A stretch of DNA of 64,000 nt. It comes from Platanthera guangdongensis. Its lineage: Eukaryota; Streptophyta; Magnoliopsida; Asparagales; Orchidaceae. The notes beneath the pieces were generated by a model. That model did no database searches. It saw only the letters and a list, made by a program, of their open reading frames with translations, and was not told where the DNA came from. The position numbers were made by a program, and so were the translations under genes. The stretch's first letter is position 1, and every line of letters begins with the position of its first letter. Shown here piece by piece: positions 47,396-58,823 of the stretch. Where the stretch lies: the NCBI GenBank assembly GCA_039583875.1, contig CM077165.1, forward strand, positions 65,956,757 through 66,020,756. The letters run 5' to 3'.

Positions 47396-49677
47396 TTATT
47401 CTTTCTCCTTGTTCTTTATAAGTTTAATTTCTCTATTTAGGTCAAGAGCTTCCTTCTTTGATCTTCTGTCATCAGCTGCACCTAAAGAAGTTTGTTGTTT
47501 AGGACTTGGTACCACAGCTTCAGGGTGCAGCTCCATGTATCTTTCAGAATCAAAGAACTTGCTGGAGGCATATCTTTCAAGTTCCTTCTTTCTTTGTTCT
47601 GGCAATGTAGTAAAGCTGGAGGTGTCCTTACCTTGCTCTCTGGCTTTCTTAATCTGATCTAAGGCAGCTAATTCCTTCATCCTAGCAGTGGTGACAGTAG
47701 TTGTAGCAGCAGCAGTAGAATCAAAAACAGTACTGGAAGAAGTTGTAGCAGCAGTAGTAACAGCAGATACAGAACTTTCAGATACAAAAACATCAGCAGT
47801 GACAGCAGGCTCAAATTCATGTGCCTCTATCATATGCATATCCTTAGAGATTAAGTCAACAGAATTGTTAGCAGTATCAACAATATCAGCAGCAGCAACA
47901 GAGACAGCAACATTATTGTCAGCAGGAGTAGCAGCAGTAAGAGCAATGGAAACAGAAGGCTCAGCAGTATATAGGGAATTTATATAGGAGCTAATTAAGC
48001 TGGTATCACAGCTTGAGAAGGGCACAATGGCCTTGGAGAGATCCTTTGATGGCTGGACTGCAATTTGCTCTGGAAGACAGCTGAAGTAGACTGAATCAAA
48101 AACTGAAAGCAGGGACCTGAGGTCCACTGAAAAACCTGTAACCTGTGGTGGTGTTGAAACTGGAGCTTGAGTTGAGGTAACAGCAGCAGCAGCAGCAGGC
48201 AATCTAATATCTTCATGAGGCATCTCCCCCTGCCTAGATTCAGAGACAGCTGGATCAAGGCACCCAAAGGAAGGGATTGCCTGAGGAGGAAAGATGGAGG
48301 AGAGCCTGGCAGATAAGTCTGCAACTGACTTGAAGAGTGGAGCCAAGGAGGTCTCCAACAGAAGTGAGAGCCTGGAAGCTATCAGCTCATATAGTTTGTC
48401 AGCTAAGGCTGGAATATCTACATGCTCAGTAGGGACTTGAGCAGAGGTAGAGAAGGATGGTGGAGCAACTGGTGATGTTGGAGGGCTGGTGGATGGTAGA
48501 AGTAAAGGTTGAGGTGTGGGGATTGTGGAAATGGAAGAAAGTGGAATGGAAATAGAATGTGTGAAGGAGGGTTGATAAATGATATCTTGCAGAAGTTGTT
48601 GGTAAGATGTGGATGAAGAGGGTAGATCAGGAGGGGATGAGGGTGAATCATCATGAAGGAATCATCTAGAAGATTGAATGATGGAATGTTGGATGATGTG
48701 GTAATGTCTGGGTGAGGGTAGTGATGTAATGGGTGGAAGATTTCTTCTGTGAGAGTAGGGATTGGAGATGGAATTGATGTAGGAGATGGGCTGGAAATAA
48801 TGATGGTGGATGAAGTTTGAGTGGTGGAGGTGACTGGTGGAGAGGAAATAACAGTTGGAGGAGGAGAACAAGCATCAGGCAAGTCTTCTGCAGGGGCAGA
48901 GACTTGAGGGGAAGAGACTGTTACAGTCCTTGTACCTGAAGTAGTGCTTGCAGAGGGCCTGCTGGGCTTCACTATCTACCTGTCCCATTTGCCAAACAGG
49001 GCATAGGACAGCCTCTTAGAGGCATTGATGTGCATCCCAAATGAGACTAGCAGTGCAGGGCATCTGTTATGAAGAAACAGCACTAGAATCCTTCCATAAT
49101 TAACAAAATTCTTGTTTATCTTCTTCTTAATCAGATCAAAGAAGATCTCTCCCCAGTTTAACTGTTTCTTATCCACTAAGGCTCCCATCAAGCACAGCTG
49201 ATACCTGGAGATGTTATCATGTGCTGAATGCTTGGCCAATAGAACCTTTCCCACTACATCAGCTAAGAACCTGTATTCAACAGCTAAGTTCTTTTTCAGC
49301 AGCTTGCTAGGGTTTGCATCAGAATGACCCATTCTAGCAAGTAAATTAGAAAATGCTTCTCGTGACAACTCAACAGAATCCTCTCCAGAATTCAATCCAA
49401 AAAACTCTGTCAGAATAGTAGGAGTCATAGGGACCTGGGTTCCAGAAATTGAACCAACCACTGTATTTTGGTCCTGGTTGTGGGCAGTATACACCCACTC
49501 CTTAATTTCATCTGCAGGAAGTTTGATTCTTGTGGACATGATAGTAGCTAATTTTTGCTCCCTGAACAGTTCTAGAATGTCTTTGAAAATCTGATCACTG
49601 GTGCCGAAGGACTCCATGTCTATATCAAACCTTGCATCAAACTTCATTGCGGCTAGAACGGCAACTGAGACGGCCAT
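47396..49677 (-). pseudogene. Element A additional ORF (aORF), broken
   Basis: The ATG is at 49677 (the frame also opens 12 bp upstream, but without ATG). The N-terminal ~235 residues form the same type of domain as in S1 and B, with V-V-G-K-V-L-L-A-K and L-N-W-G-E-I-F-F-D-L-I-K. A TAG at 48976-48978 interrupts. The following Pro/Ser/Thr-rich stretch is frameshifted near 48660. The last part (48358-47396) is Ala/Thr/Val-rich, with GCA/GTA-type coding repeats, and ends in a charged Lys/Glu tail. It lacks the W-S-P motif seen in S1 and B. Function unknown; the position is that of a Sirevirus env-like gene, but no clear membrane segment is seen. Confidence 0.75.
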
Positions 49678-49682
49678 TGTTA

Positions 49683-49700
49683 CCTGCAAAAATCAATAAA
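49683..49700 (-). promoter_or_regulatory. T-rich tract ending in GCAG before the A extra ORF
   Basis: Minus strand TTTATTGATTTTTGCAG/G ends 6 nt before the ATG and fits a 3' splice acceptor consensus. Unproven. Confidence 0.4.
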
Positions 49701-49791
49701 CAAACGACCAAGTGTAGAGATGTTTGGAGGGAAAGAGAATTTTTGCAGAGAGAACGAAGGCGCAAAGAGAGAACGACGGTCGAAAAATGAA

Positions 49792-50095
49792 TTTTATATT
49801 AGGGTTCGACGCAGAAAAGGAAAGATCGTTGAACTCAATTCGACGATCGGGGCTTCTAAAGGAATCTGAAAGGTCTTCAATATCGTCGATCTCCATTCGA
49901 CGATATTGGAAAGCGTCGAGCTCCGCTCGACGATAGTTCAGAGAACAAAATCGTCGAGCGCCGTTCGACGATCGCTGACCTGAAAGATAGTTCAGACGAT
50001 CTGAGAAGCGCTGAACTCCGGTCGACGATTTCGGAAAGCGTCGATCTCCGTTCGACGATTTGGGGGAAAATCGTCGAGCGCAGTTCAGAGACTAG
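49792..50095 (-). promoter_or_regulatory. Motif array and TATA-like box upstream of the A extra ORF
   Basis: Between the RNase H stop and the extra ORF, TCGTCGA / TTCGACGA words recur about a dozen times (49810-50095). Downstream in element direction lie AACCCTAA and TATAAAA (minus strand, 49798-49792), about 115 bp before the ATG at 49677. The arrangement mirrors the LTR and S1 218-699. Promoter function is inferred. Confidence 0.5.
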
Positions 50096-50174
50096 AAATA
50101 CACTCTAGACACTAGAAAAAATCAAGATGTTTGCCTAGTCTTGGTCATTTTTTAAAGTTTTAAAATCTTGGATA

Positions 50175-52645
50175 TTATTTTAGACTTCCTCCATCTAACA
50201 TTCCTAACTGATTTAGGAAGAAGGTGTATTTCTTTTCATTCAAGGGTTTGGTGAAAATATCTCCCCTTTGCAAATCAGTTGGGATATATTGAAGTTCAAT
50301 TTTGTTCTTCTCAACATTATCCCTTAAAAAGTGATGCCTAATTTCTATGTGTTTTGTCCTACTATGGAGGACTGGATTTTGAGTTATAGAAATAGCACTG
50401 GTATTATCACAAAAGATTTTAGACTTCTCTAAGTTGTAGTCATAGTCTAGGAGTTGGTTTTGAATCCACAATATTTGTGAACAACAACTACCTGCAGCCA
50501 TATATTCAGCTTCAGTAGTTGAAGTTGACACAGATGTTTGTTTCTTGCAAAACCAAGAGACTAGTCTGTCACCAAGAAACTGACAAGTTCCAATGGTGCT
50601 TTTCCTGTCAATTCTGCATCCAGCATAATCAGCATCAGAAAATCCAGTTAATTCAAATGCTGAATCTTTTGGATACCAGAGACCTAGATTTGGACAACTT
50701 TTAACATACCTGAGAATCATTTTTACTAATATTAGGTGTGACTCTCTAGGGCTTACTTGGAATCTAGCACATATGCATGTAGCAAACATTATATCAGGTC
50801 GACTAGCTGTAAGGTACAGTAAAGAGCCAATCATTGCTTTATATGTTGTCTGATCAACAGGTTTCCCATGTTCATCAGCATCCAAAACAGCATTAGTAGG
50901 CATAGGTGTTTTCATACAAGATGCTTCAGACATCCCAAATTTCTTATCCAATTCTTTTGCATACTTGGTTTGAGAAATAAAGATGCCTTCAGCATGTTGT
51001 TTGACTTGAAATCCTAGAAAGAAGGATAGCTCACCCATGCTACTCATTTCAAATTTAGAATGCATTAGGTTGGAGAACCTTCTGCACAAATTTGAATCTG
51101 TAGAGCCAAAAATAATATCATCTACATAGATCTGTACTAGTAGGGTATGAGACTTATGGGTTCTAATGAAAAGAGTTTGGTCTACTCTACCCCTTATAAA
51201 TTCATTTTCCAGAAGGAAGCATGCTAGGGTCTCATACCATGCTCTAGGAGCTTGCTTGAGACCATATAATGCTTTGTTCAGCTTAAAAACATAATCATGA
51301 TGGGTTGGAGAGATAAAACCTGGAGGTTGTCTGACATAGACTTCTTCTTTGATGTCTCCATTTAGAAAGGCATCTTTACATCCATCTAATATACCTTGAA
51401 GCCTTTGTGTGCTGCATAAGCTAAAAAGATTCTGATGGCTTCCAATCTTGCAACTACTGCAAAAGTCTGGTCATAATCTATTCCTTCTTCTTGAGAGTAT
51501 CCTTGAGCAACTAGCCTTGCCTTGTTCCTTACAATTACTCCTTGATCATCCAATTTGTTTCTGAACACCCACTTTGTTCCAACAATGGATTGATCCTTAG
51601 GCTTTGGCACTAGTTCCCAAACTTTGTTCCTTTCAAATTGATGCAACTCTTCTTGCATTGCAATGATCCACTGTGGATCTTGCTCTGCATCTTGAATGGA
51701 TTGAGGTTCAATTTGAGATAGGAAGCAAGTGTGCAACAGGTTTTGGTTGACCTGATTTCTGGTTTGCACACCATCTGAGATGTCTGCAATTACTTGGGAA
51801 ATTGGATGGTCTCTTGATGTTACTAAATCAACAGGGGGTGTTGATTATTCACCAACCTGTGTTGTTGTTTCCTCTGGTGGTACAACAACTGGCTCTTCAT
51901 GTTGTTTCTCTTCAATATGTTGAATGCTTTCTTCATCTTCACTGCTTTCCTCATTTTGAATGATCTGTAGCCTGTTCAAATCTTCAGCAAGAGAATGTAC
52001 CTGCAAAGGTTCTATGGTAGAAGTGTTCTTATCCTTGAAAGACATGTTAGATTCATCAAATGATATGTGAACAGATTCTTCAATTTTAAGAGATGATTTA
52101 TTATAAACCCTATAAGCCTTACTGATCATGGAGTATCCCAGAAACACCCCTTCATCAGCTTTAGCTTGAAATTTTGCTAAATATCTCTTGTCATTATTGT
52201 GAATATAACAAATACAACCAAAAATTCTAAAATAATCAACTTTAGGTTTCTTCCCTTTGAGTAATTCATAGGGAGTCTTGCCCTTTAGTTTATGTATTAA
52301 ACTTCTGTTCAGCACATAGTTGGAGGTGTTCACTGCCTCTGCCCAAAAAGATAGAGGAAGGTGAGCATCTGACAACAATGTAGTGGCAGATTCAATAAGG
52401 GTTCTATTTTTCCTTTCAGCTACCCCATTTTGTTGAGTTCTAGGAGCTGAGAAAGTATGTCTGATCCCTTCACTCTGACAGAACTCTTGCATAAGAAGAG
52501 AATCAAACTCTGTCACATGATCACTTCTGATCAGGGCAATGTGAGTATTGAACTCAATCTGTGTACATTTGAGAAACTCTGTCAAACACTTAAAGTTATC
52601 AGACTTCTTCCTCAGAAAGAACACCCATGTGAATCTAGAGAAGTC
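50175..52645 (-). pseudogene. Element A pol, second segment: integrase, reverse transcriptase, RNase H
   Basis: Integrase resumes after element E (D-D-F-S-R-F-T-W-V-F-F; Q-Q-N-G-V-A-E-R-K-N-R) and runs to a TGA near 51845. Reverse transcriptase starts in the open stretch to 51386, where a TAG follows G-F-K-V-Y; comparison with the family suggests a former Gln codon. A one-base deletion about 15 bp further on shifts the frame. The catalytic I-Y-V-D-D is intact near 51120, upstream of the Met at 51089. RNase H (S-D-A-D-Y-A-G; H-S-R-T-K-H-I-E; D-I-F-T-K-P-L) is open to the stop at 50175. No full enzyme can be made. Confidence 0.9.
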
Positions 52646-52650
52646 ATCTA

Positions 52651-53033
52651 TGTTAGAAAGTAGAGAACAAGAAGCGAAAAGTAGAGAACAAGCGAACAAA
52701 CTTTTGAATAATTGAAATTTTATTATCCAAAAAAGATATCATTTACAAAGGTATGGCCTCCCTTATATAGAATGGAGGAGATAAGAAAGAGAGTATACAA
52801 ACAATGTGGGACTAAACATTTACAGTACTGAGCGGCTAGAATAATGGAGACCGCATAGGCCGCGCGGTTAGACAGATGGGCTAACCGCTCGGCAACTCCA
52901 GCAGGATAGAACAAACCGCAGAGGTAGACCGACAGACCGCCCGGTCTACAAACCGCTGGATCAGACCGCTAAGCCGCTCGGTCAACAAACCGCTGGATCA
53001 GACCGCCAAGCCGCCCGGTCTAATACTTCAACA
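52651..53033 (-). repeat. 3' LTR of element E
   Basis: Plus-strand TGTTAGAAAG...ACTTCAACA, with GACCGCCCGGTC-type near-palindromes near its end. Polypurine tract (minus GCTTGAGGGGGAG) at 53046-53034. Confidence 0.96.
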
Positions 53034-53040
53034 CTCCCCC

Positions 53041-56000
53041 TCAAGCTAGAGCATAGATATCAATCATGCCCAGCTTGTCACAAATGCGGAAGAAGGAAGT
53101 AGAAACCGGCTTGGTGAAGATATCTGCCAACTCCTTGTCAGAGGTGACAAAAGGAGTACAAATCTGATTCTTCAAAATCTCCTCCCGAATGAAGTGACAG
53201 TCAACCTCTATATGCTTCGTTCTCTCATGGAAGACCGGATTTCTGGATATGTGTATAGCGGCCTTGTTGTCACAGAACATAGGGAGAGGACAATCATATA
53301 CCTCGCCCAGGTCAAGCATGAGAGCCCGCAACCACTTTAACTCACACGTAGTTGACGCCATACTCCGGTATTCTGCTTCGGCACTGGATCTGGAAACAAC
53401 AGACTGTTTCTTGCTCTTCCAACTCACGAGATTACCTCCAACAAAGGTACAAAAACCTGACGTGGATTTACGATCGCCTTTGTCATCCGCGTAACTTGAG
53501 TCTGAGTAGGCCTCAACCCTCAGATGGCCATTTTTCTGGAAGAGTAACCCTCTGCCCGGTGCTGCTTTGATATACTCTAAAATCTTCATGGCGGACTGAA
53601 GATGACACTCCCTGGGAGCTTGCATAAACTGACTGACCTTTCCTACAGCGTAGGCGATGTCGGGTCTAGTCACCGTGAGATAGATGAGTTTCCCTACCAA
53701 ACGTCTGTACCGTGTGACATCAGATAGAGGAGGCGATTCATCCGTCCACGTTTTGTCTTCTCCAACAGCCATGGGAAGATGAGCTGGTTTGGCACCTGTC
53801 AAGCCTGCTTCTCGAAGAAGATCAAGGGCATACTTTCGTTGAGAGAGAACCAAGGAGTCAGGTTTCCGAGAGATTTCTATCCCCAAAAAGTATTTTGGGG
53901 AGCCCATATCCTTCGTGACCAAGTGCTGACGGAGGTGCTTCTTCGTCAAGTCCACCCCATCTCGATCATCACCAGTAAGGAGAATATCATCCACATATAC
54001 GGCCAAAACCACCAGTCCCGAGGCCGTTTTGCGAATGAATAAGGAGTGATCGGCCGAACTCCTGTGAAAGCCGATGGTTGCCACAATACCACTGAATTTT
54101 TCGAACCATGCCCGAGGGCTCTGCTTTAGGCCATAAATGGCCTTCTTCAAATGACAGACACGTGTCTCCCCCTGAGCAACATACCCAGGAGGTTGCTCCA
54201 TATAGACGTCCTCCTGAAGATCGCCATAGAGAAAGGCATTCTTCACATCAAGCTGGGAAATAGCCCAAGCCCGGTTAACAGCCACAGAAAAGAGAACCCG
54301 GATGGTGCTGAGGCGAGCAACCGGAGAGAAGGTATCAAAGTAATCAACGCCATAAGTCTGAGTAAAGCCCTTGGCCACCAGCCGGGCTTTGTAGCGATCC
54401 ACAGTGCCGTCGGGGTGAAACTTCACAACAAAGACCCAGCGACAGCCAACCACATCAGTGCCCACGGGAGGAGGAACCAGGGTCCAGGTACCCCGTTCAG
54501 TAAGAGTAGCCATCTCCTCATCCATGGCAGACTTCCAATGAGGGAGAGCGAGAGCCTCCTGGTAGGTACGAGGAGTAGAAGTAGCAGAGATAGCCAAGGC
54601 AAAACACCTGCGGGAAGGAGAAAGCTGATCATAAGAAACAACAGCCGTGAGCGGGTGTTGAGTACACGCCCGCACCCCTTTGCGAAGGGCAATGGGAACA
54701 TCCAGATCATCGGGAGCGTCGGCGACGGGAGCGTCAGCGACCGGAGCGTCCGTGGCGGAGAAGGCTGGCCCGAGACTAGAGAGAGACGGCAGCGGAGAGG
54801 AGGGTGGAGGGGTGGGTGGGGAGACGGACTGAGAAGGAGTCGGTGGAGGAGGAGACGAAGGTGGGAAAACGTCGAGAGGTGTGGAAGGAACGGAGATATC
54901 AGAAGGAAGAGAAGGAAAAGAAGAGGAAGGAGAGAAATAGGAAGCATTTTCGAAAAAAGTCACATCTGCGGAGACAAACTGCTTGCGGAGAAGGGGGTCA
55001 AAGCAGCAATAGCCTTTTTGAGTGGTAGAGTACCCCAAAAAGACACATTTGGTGGAACGGGGGGAAAGCTTGTCGCGGGTAGCGGAGGGAGCGTGAACAA
55101 AGGCCGTACAGCCAAAGACACTGAGAGGAAGAGGAAAAGGTTCCTGGTGGGGGTAGAGAAGGGAGAAGGGAGTCCGGCCGTGGAGGACCGTGGAGGGAAT
55201 GCGATTGATAAGATAGTAAGCGAGGAGCACAGCGTAGCCCCAGTAGGAGCGAGGGACGTGCATCTGCGCCATGAGAGTACGCGCAACATCAAGCAGGTGA
55301 CGGTTTTTACGCTCCGCCACCCCATTTTGTTGGGAGGTGTAAACACAAGTCGTTTGATGAATGAGGCCGTGTTGGTGAAAGAACGCGGAGAACTCATGAG
55401 ACAGATATTCCTTGGCATTATCAGAACGTAAGACTTTGATAGAAATAGCAAATTGAGTCTTAATCATAAAGTAAAAAGATTGTCAAACAGAAAATAGTTC
55501 AGAGCGATCCTTTAAGAGATACACCCAGGTACATCGAGTAAAATCATCGATAAAAGTGACAAAATAGGAACTGCCCCGACCAACTGTGAGGGTAGGAGCA
55601 GGACCCCATACATCAGAATGAATAAGATCAAAAATGCGAGAGGAGCCACGGCCTTGCTTCGGCGGGAAGGAGGAGCGATGATGTTTGCCAAGCTGACACG
55701 CATCACAGTTGAGCGGAGAACTGGTGGGAGGTAAGTGGGGCAGAAGCTGACGAATAAGCCGAGGAGGAGGATGTCCAAGACGAAGATGCCACTGAAGGAG
55801 ATCGGTGGAGGAGGAGTAGGCAGAAAGAGCGGAAACATCGTCGAGGAAGTAGAGGCCGCCGCTCTCAGTCCCAGTAGCAATCGTCTGCTGGGTCCTCGGG
55901 TCCTGAAAAGAACAAGTAGTGGGAGTGAATAAAACGGAGCACTGAAGTTGCCGGCATAAAGTAGTAACAGATAACAAATTGCACGGGAACTTCGGGACAT

Positions 56001-56220
56001 AGAGGGTATCCTCCAAGCAAAGCGATGGAGTGAGTTGAACCATGCCCGTCCCATGAACCGGAGACGGGGAACCATCCGCCACACGAACTGGGGGTAAGTG
56101 GTCATGGGTCTCAAGACGGGAGAAGCAATGAGGGTTGCCCGTCATATGATTGGTGGCACCGGAGTCAATCAGCCATTTACCTTGGGTAACGACGTGGGCA
56201 CTACCTGACGTCGTGGCCAC
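53041..56220 (-). pseudogene. Element E pol with a single nonsense codon
   Basis: The frame is open upstream of 56220 through the zinc knuckle. Protease W-L-I-D-S-G-A-T-N-H-M; integrase HHCC (H-L-R-L-G-H ... C-D-A-C-Q-L) and core; TGA at 55483-55485 in the integrase where D has TGG (I-W-Q-S-F). The same frame then runs 808 codons to 53041: Q-Q-N-G-V-A-E-R-K-N-R, a Pro/Ser-rich linker, reverse transcriptase with V-Y-V-D-D, RNase H S-D-S-S-Y-A-D-D and A-D-I-F-T-K-P-V. All visible catalytic residues are present apart from the nonsense codon. Confidence 0.93.
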
Positions 56221-57077
56221 AGAGGCAGACAGCCTAGAAGAGGCGGAGGCCGAAGGAGCATCACCGGAAGGGCGAAGATGAGGATGTTTCTGCCAGCAGC
56301 GGTCAACAGTATGACCAGTACGATTACAGTGAGAGCAGAAGAACCGGGAGGAACCCCGTCCGCCAGAGGAGCTTCGGCCACTCGGGCCCCCCCGCTGAGC
56401 TTGGTGAGCAGAGGAGTCCTGGGAAGGGGGGAGGCCAACAGAGGCCGCTGGAGGAGTGAAGTAACGGCGGCAATGCGAGCCGCAGTGGCATCCAAAGTAG
56501 GAGATTCTGCCTCACCCAAGATCTGCTGGCGGATCATATCATAAGAGTCGGGAAGACAAAGAAGATAACAAACAACCAGGAGTTCCTGGAAGTGTTTGTG
56601 CTGGTCGGCCAAGTCCGCGGAGAAGGGGCGATTCTGGAGGATTTCAGCCCCAAGGGCCTGAACCTGCTGATAAGCCGCAGCTGGGGACATGGAAGGGCAG
56701 GCGAAGAGGTCCGCATAGAGAGTATAAATGCGGGACGTCTGGCCCCCCTTAGAATAGAGAGCAGCGAGGTGAAGCCATGCGGCCTTGACCGTCTCATCAT
56801 GGCGAATGACGGGAAGGCACTCATCAGAAAGGTTGTTGGCCAGCCAGGTGCGAACAAGAGCATCACTCGCATCCCAGTCATCAAACTCAGGAGAGGTGCG
56901 AGGAGGAGGGTCATCGGTGAGGTGATGACGCTTGCGTTGAGAACGAAGGAGAAAGGTGAAAGAGACGCTCCAATCGGGATAGTTGGAGCCCACAAGCTTG
57001 GAAAGGGTGCCAAGGTTGCCCGAAGGAGGAGGAGGAGAAGGAGCTGCAGGAGTAGTGGTGAGACCGGAGGTAGTCAT
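56169..57077 (-). CDS. Element E gag
   Basis: The ATG at 57077 (M-T-T-S-G-L-T-T) aligns with the D start; a Met at 57104 is in frame but not conserved. Copia gag motifs L-V-G-S-N-Y-P-D-W-S and W-L-A-N-N-L-S-D-E-C. About 300 codons. The CCHC zinc knuckle (C-S-H-C-N-R-T-G-H-T-V-D-R-C, 56337-56296) is not in this frame but in the pol frame, -1 relative to gag. The gag frame stays open over about 130 bp past the knuckle. Whether the ribosome shifts here is not known. Confidence 0.75.
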   Translation of the reverse strand: MTTSGLTTTPAAPSPPPPSGNLGTLSKLVGSNYPDWSVSFTFLLRSQRKRHHLTDDPPPRTSPEFDDWDASDALVRTWLANNLSDECLPVIRHDETVKAAWLHLAALYSKGGQTSRIYTLYADLFACPSMSPAAAYQQVQALGAEILQNRPFSADLADQHKHFQELLVVCYLLCLPDSYDMIRQQILGEAESPTLDATAARIAAVTSLLQRPLLASPLPRTPLLTKLSGGARVAEAPLADGVPPGSSALTVIVLVILLTAAGRNILIFALPVMLLRPPPLLGCLPLWPRRQVVPTSLPKVNG

Positions 57078-57106
57078 AGAACCCGGAAGCAGAAGAAGCC
57101 GCACGA

Positions 57107-57740
57107 ACAGGAGCGGTTAGAAAACAGAGGAAGCCGTGCGAGCAGTAGCGGCTAGAAAGAGGCACTGCGGGGAAGAGGTCGCGCGGACTGAAAAGGCCGA
57201 GCGAACAGAAGTGAGGAGAAGAGCAGGTGACCGCGACCAAGATGCGGGTAAGAAAGAGACAACCCGCACGGTCAGGCAGATCACATTAGCGGCTAGAAGG
57301 CGGTCAAAGGCTCGGCGGGGAAGAAGTCGCACGAACTGAGAAGCCCGAGCGAATAGAAAAGAGGAGAAGAGCTGGCGACCGCGACCAAGATGCCGGTGAG
57401 AAAGGAACAAACCGCACGGTCAGGCAGATCACAGCAGCAAACCGCGAGTAGAGAGACAATACACACGCGGACAGGGACAGACCGCAACGACTAGGAAGTC
57501 GGAGAGGCAAGAAAGAACAAGGAGCGCGGCGACAACGAAACAGGTCGCTGTGACAAAAAGGAGAAGGAGAACCAAGAAGGAGCAAGCCGCGCGAACAGGT
57601 TGGCGGACAAAACCAAGCCGCGCGGATAGAAACGGGCCGCGCGGATAGAAGAGAGGGCAAGCCGCGAATCAAGTCGCAGAGCGCGGAAAAGAAGTCGCGA
57701 ACAACAGAGGGCGCACAGAATCAAGAGGAAATGACCGTGT
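57107..57740 (-). other. Element E leader between primer-binding site and gag
   Basis: CpG-rich leader homologous to 22212-22534 of D but longer, with partly duplicated segments (57230-57300 resembles 57360-57430, around CCGCACGGTCAGGCAGATCA). Open frames here do not match any domain. Confidence 0.65.
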
Positions 57741-57752
57741 GCTTTGATACCA
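57741..57752 (-). other. Primer-binding site of element E
   Basis: Minus strand TGGTATCAAAGC, one mismatch to the initiator tRNA-Met complement. Confidence 0.88.
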
Positions 57753-58129
57753 TGTTAGAAAGTAGAGAACAAGAAGCGAAAAGTAGAGAACAAGCGAACA
57801 AACTTTTGAATAATTGAAATTTTATTATCCAAAAAAGATATCATTTACAAAGGTATGGCCTCCCTTATATAGAATGGAGGAGATAAGAAAGAGAGTATAC
57901 AAACAATGTGGGACTAAACAGTACTGAGCGGCTAGAATAATGGAGACCGCATAGGCCGCGCGGTTAGACAGATGGGCTAACCGCTCGGCAACTCCAGCAG
58001 GATAGAACAAACCGCAGAGGTAGACCGACAGACCGCCCGGTCTACAAACCGCTGGATCAGACCGCTAAGCCGCTCGGTCAACAAACCGCTGGATCAGACC
58101 GCCAAGCCGCCCGGTCTAATACTTCAACA
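57753..58129 (-). repeat. 5' LTR of element E
   Basis: 377 bp, identical to the partner apart from the 6-bp indel. Confidence 0.96.
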
Positions 58130-58134
58130 ATCTA

Positions 58135-58813
58135 CAACTACTAAAGTATAAGATTTCCCTCCTAGGCTTTGTACTGTAATGGGTCCAAAAAGATTCATGT
58201 GTAACAGATACAAGATCCTAGGTGAATCACTCTTATTAAGTGATTTGAAACTATTTTTAGTTTGCTTGCCTAATTGACAAACCCTGCAGAGTCCTTCCTT
58301 CTTGTAGGGGCCAGAAGTTAGTCCTCTAACAAGGTTGTCCTTGGATAGCCTAGCAATGGTTCTAAGGTTTATATGCCCTAGTCTCTTATGCCATAAAACA
58401 TTAGGTCTACAAATAGAATTAAACAGGCAAATGTCTACATCTGTTGAAAGAAAATCTACTAAGTAGATGTTACCATTCCTTTTACCTGTCAACACAGTTG
58501 TGTTGTCCTCTGACTTGATCTTGCATAAGGCTTTGGTGAAAGTCACCTGGTAGCCTTCATCACATAGCTGACTAATGCTGATCAAGTTGTGCTTCAGTCC
58601 TTCCACATAGGCTACCTTCTTGAATGTCACTGTCCCAATCTGGACTGCACCATATCCTTTAGTTTGTCCAAAGTCTGAATAACCAAATATGACTTTGGGT
58701 CCAAGCTTAGCTTTAAAGGATGTGAGGTTGTTCTTGTTTCCTGTCATGTGCTTAGAGCACTCACTATCCAAATACCATTGTTGGTTTGATGTTGGATAGG
58801 TCTTCACCTGCAC
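58135..58813 (-). pseudogene. Element A pol, first segment: protease and integrase N-terminus
   Basis: W-Y-L-D-S-E-C-S-K-H-M-T-G is the Copia protease active site with the catalytic-loop glycine replaced by glutamate (GAG at 58760-58762), expected to abolish protease. The GAG-pre-integrase region follows (H-K-R-L-G-H ... C-R-V-C-Q-L-G-K), then the first part of the integrase core, cut by element E at 58130. The frame differs from gag, separated by the stop at 58824-58826. Pol continues at 52645. Confidence 0.88.
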
Positions 58814-58823
58814 ATAAAATAAT

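Larger units (their letters stand above)
52651..58129 (-). mobile_element. E: small Ty1/copia element, very young, same family as D
   Basis: 5479 bp. LTRs 52651-53033 (383 bp) and 57753-58129 (377 bp); I see no substitution between them, only a 6-bp indel (TTTACA). Perfect TSD ATCTA (52646-52650, 58130-58134). It is inserted in the integrase gene of A. One in-frame TGA in pol (55483-55485) is the only clear private lesion. gag and pol are in different frames, as in D. Confidence 0.97.

Noticed and set aside
48418..48875. Possible separate membrane or His-rich protein in overlapping frames
   Set aside because: These are the Pro/Ser/Thr-rich part of the A extra ORF read in shifted frames.
54151..55431. 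426-codon plus-strand open frame
   Set aside because: Antisense shadow of the E pol; homologous to the shadow in D.
57107..57740. Cysteine/Ser-rich frames upstream of the E gag
   Set aside because: Lie in the leader between primer-binding site and gag, are not conserved in D, and match no domain.
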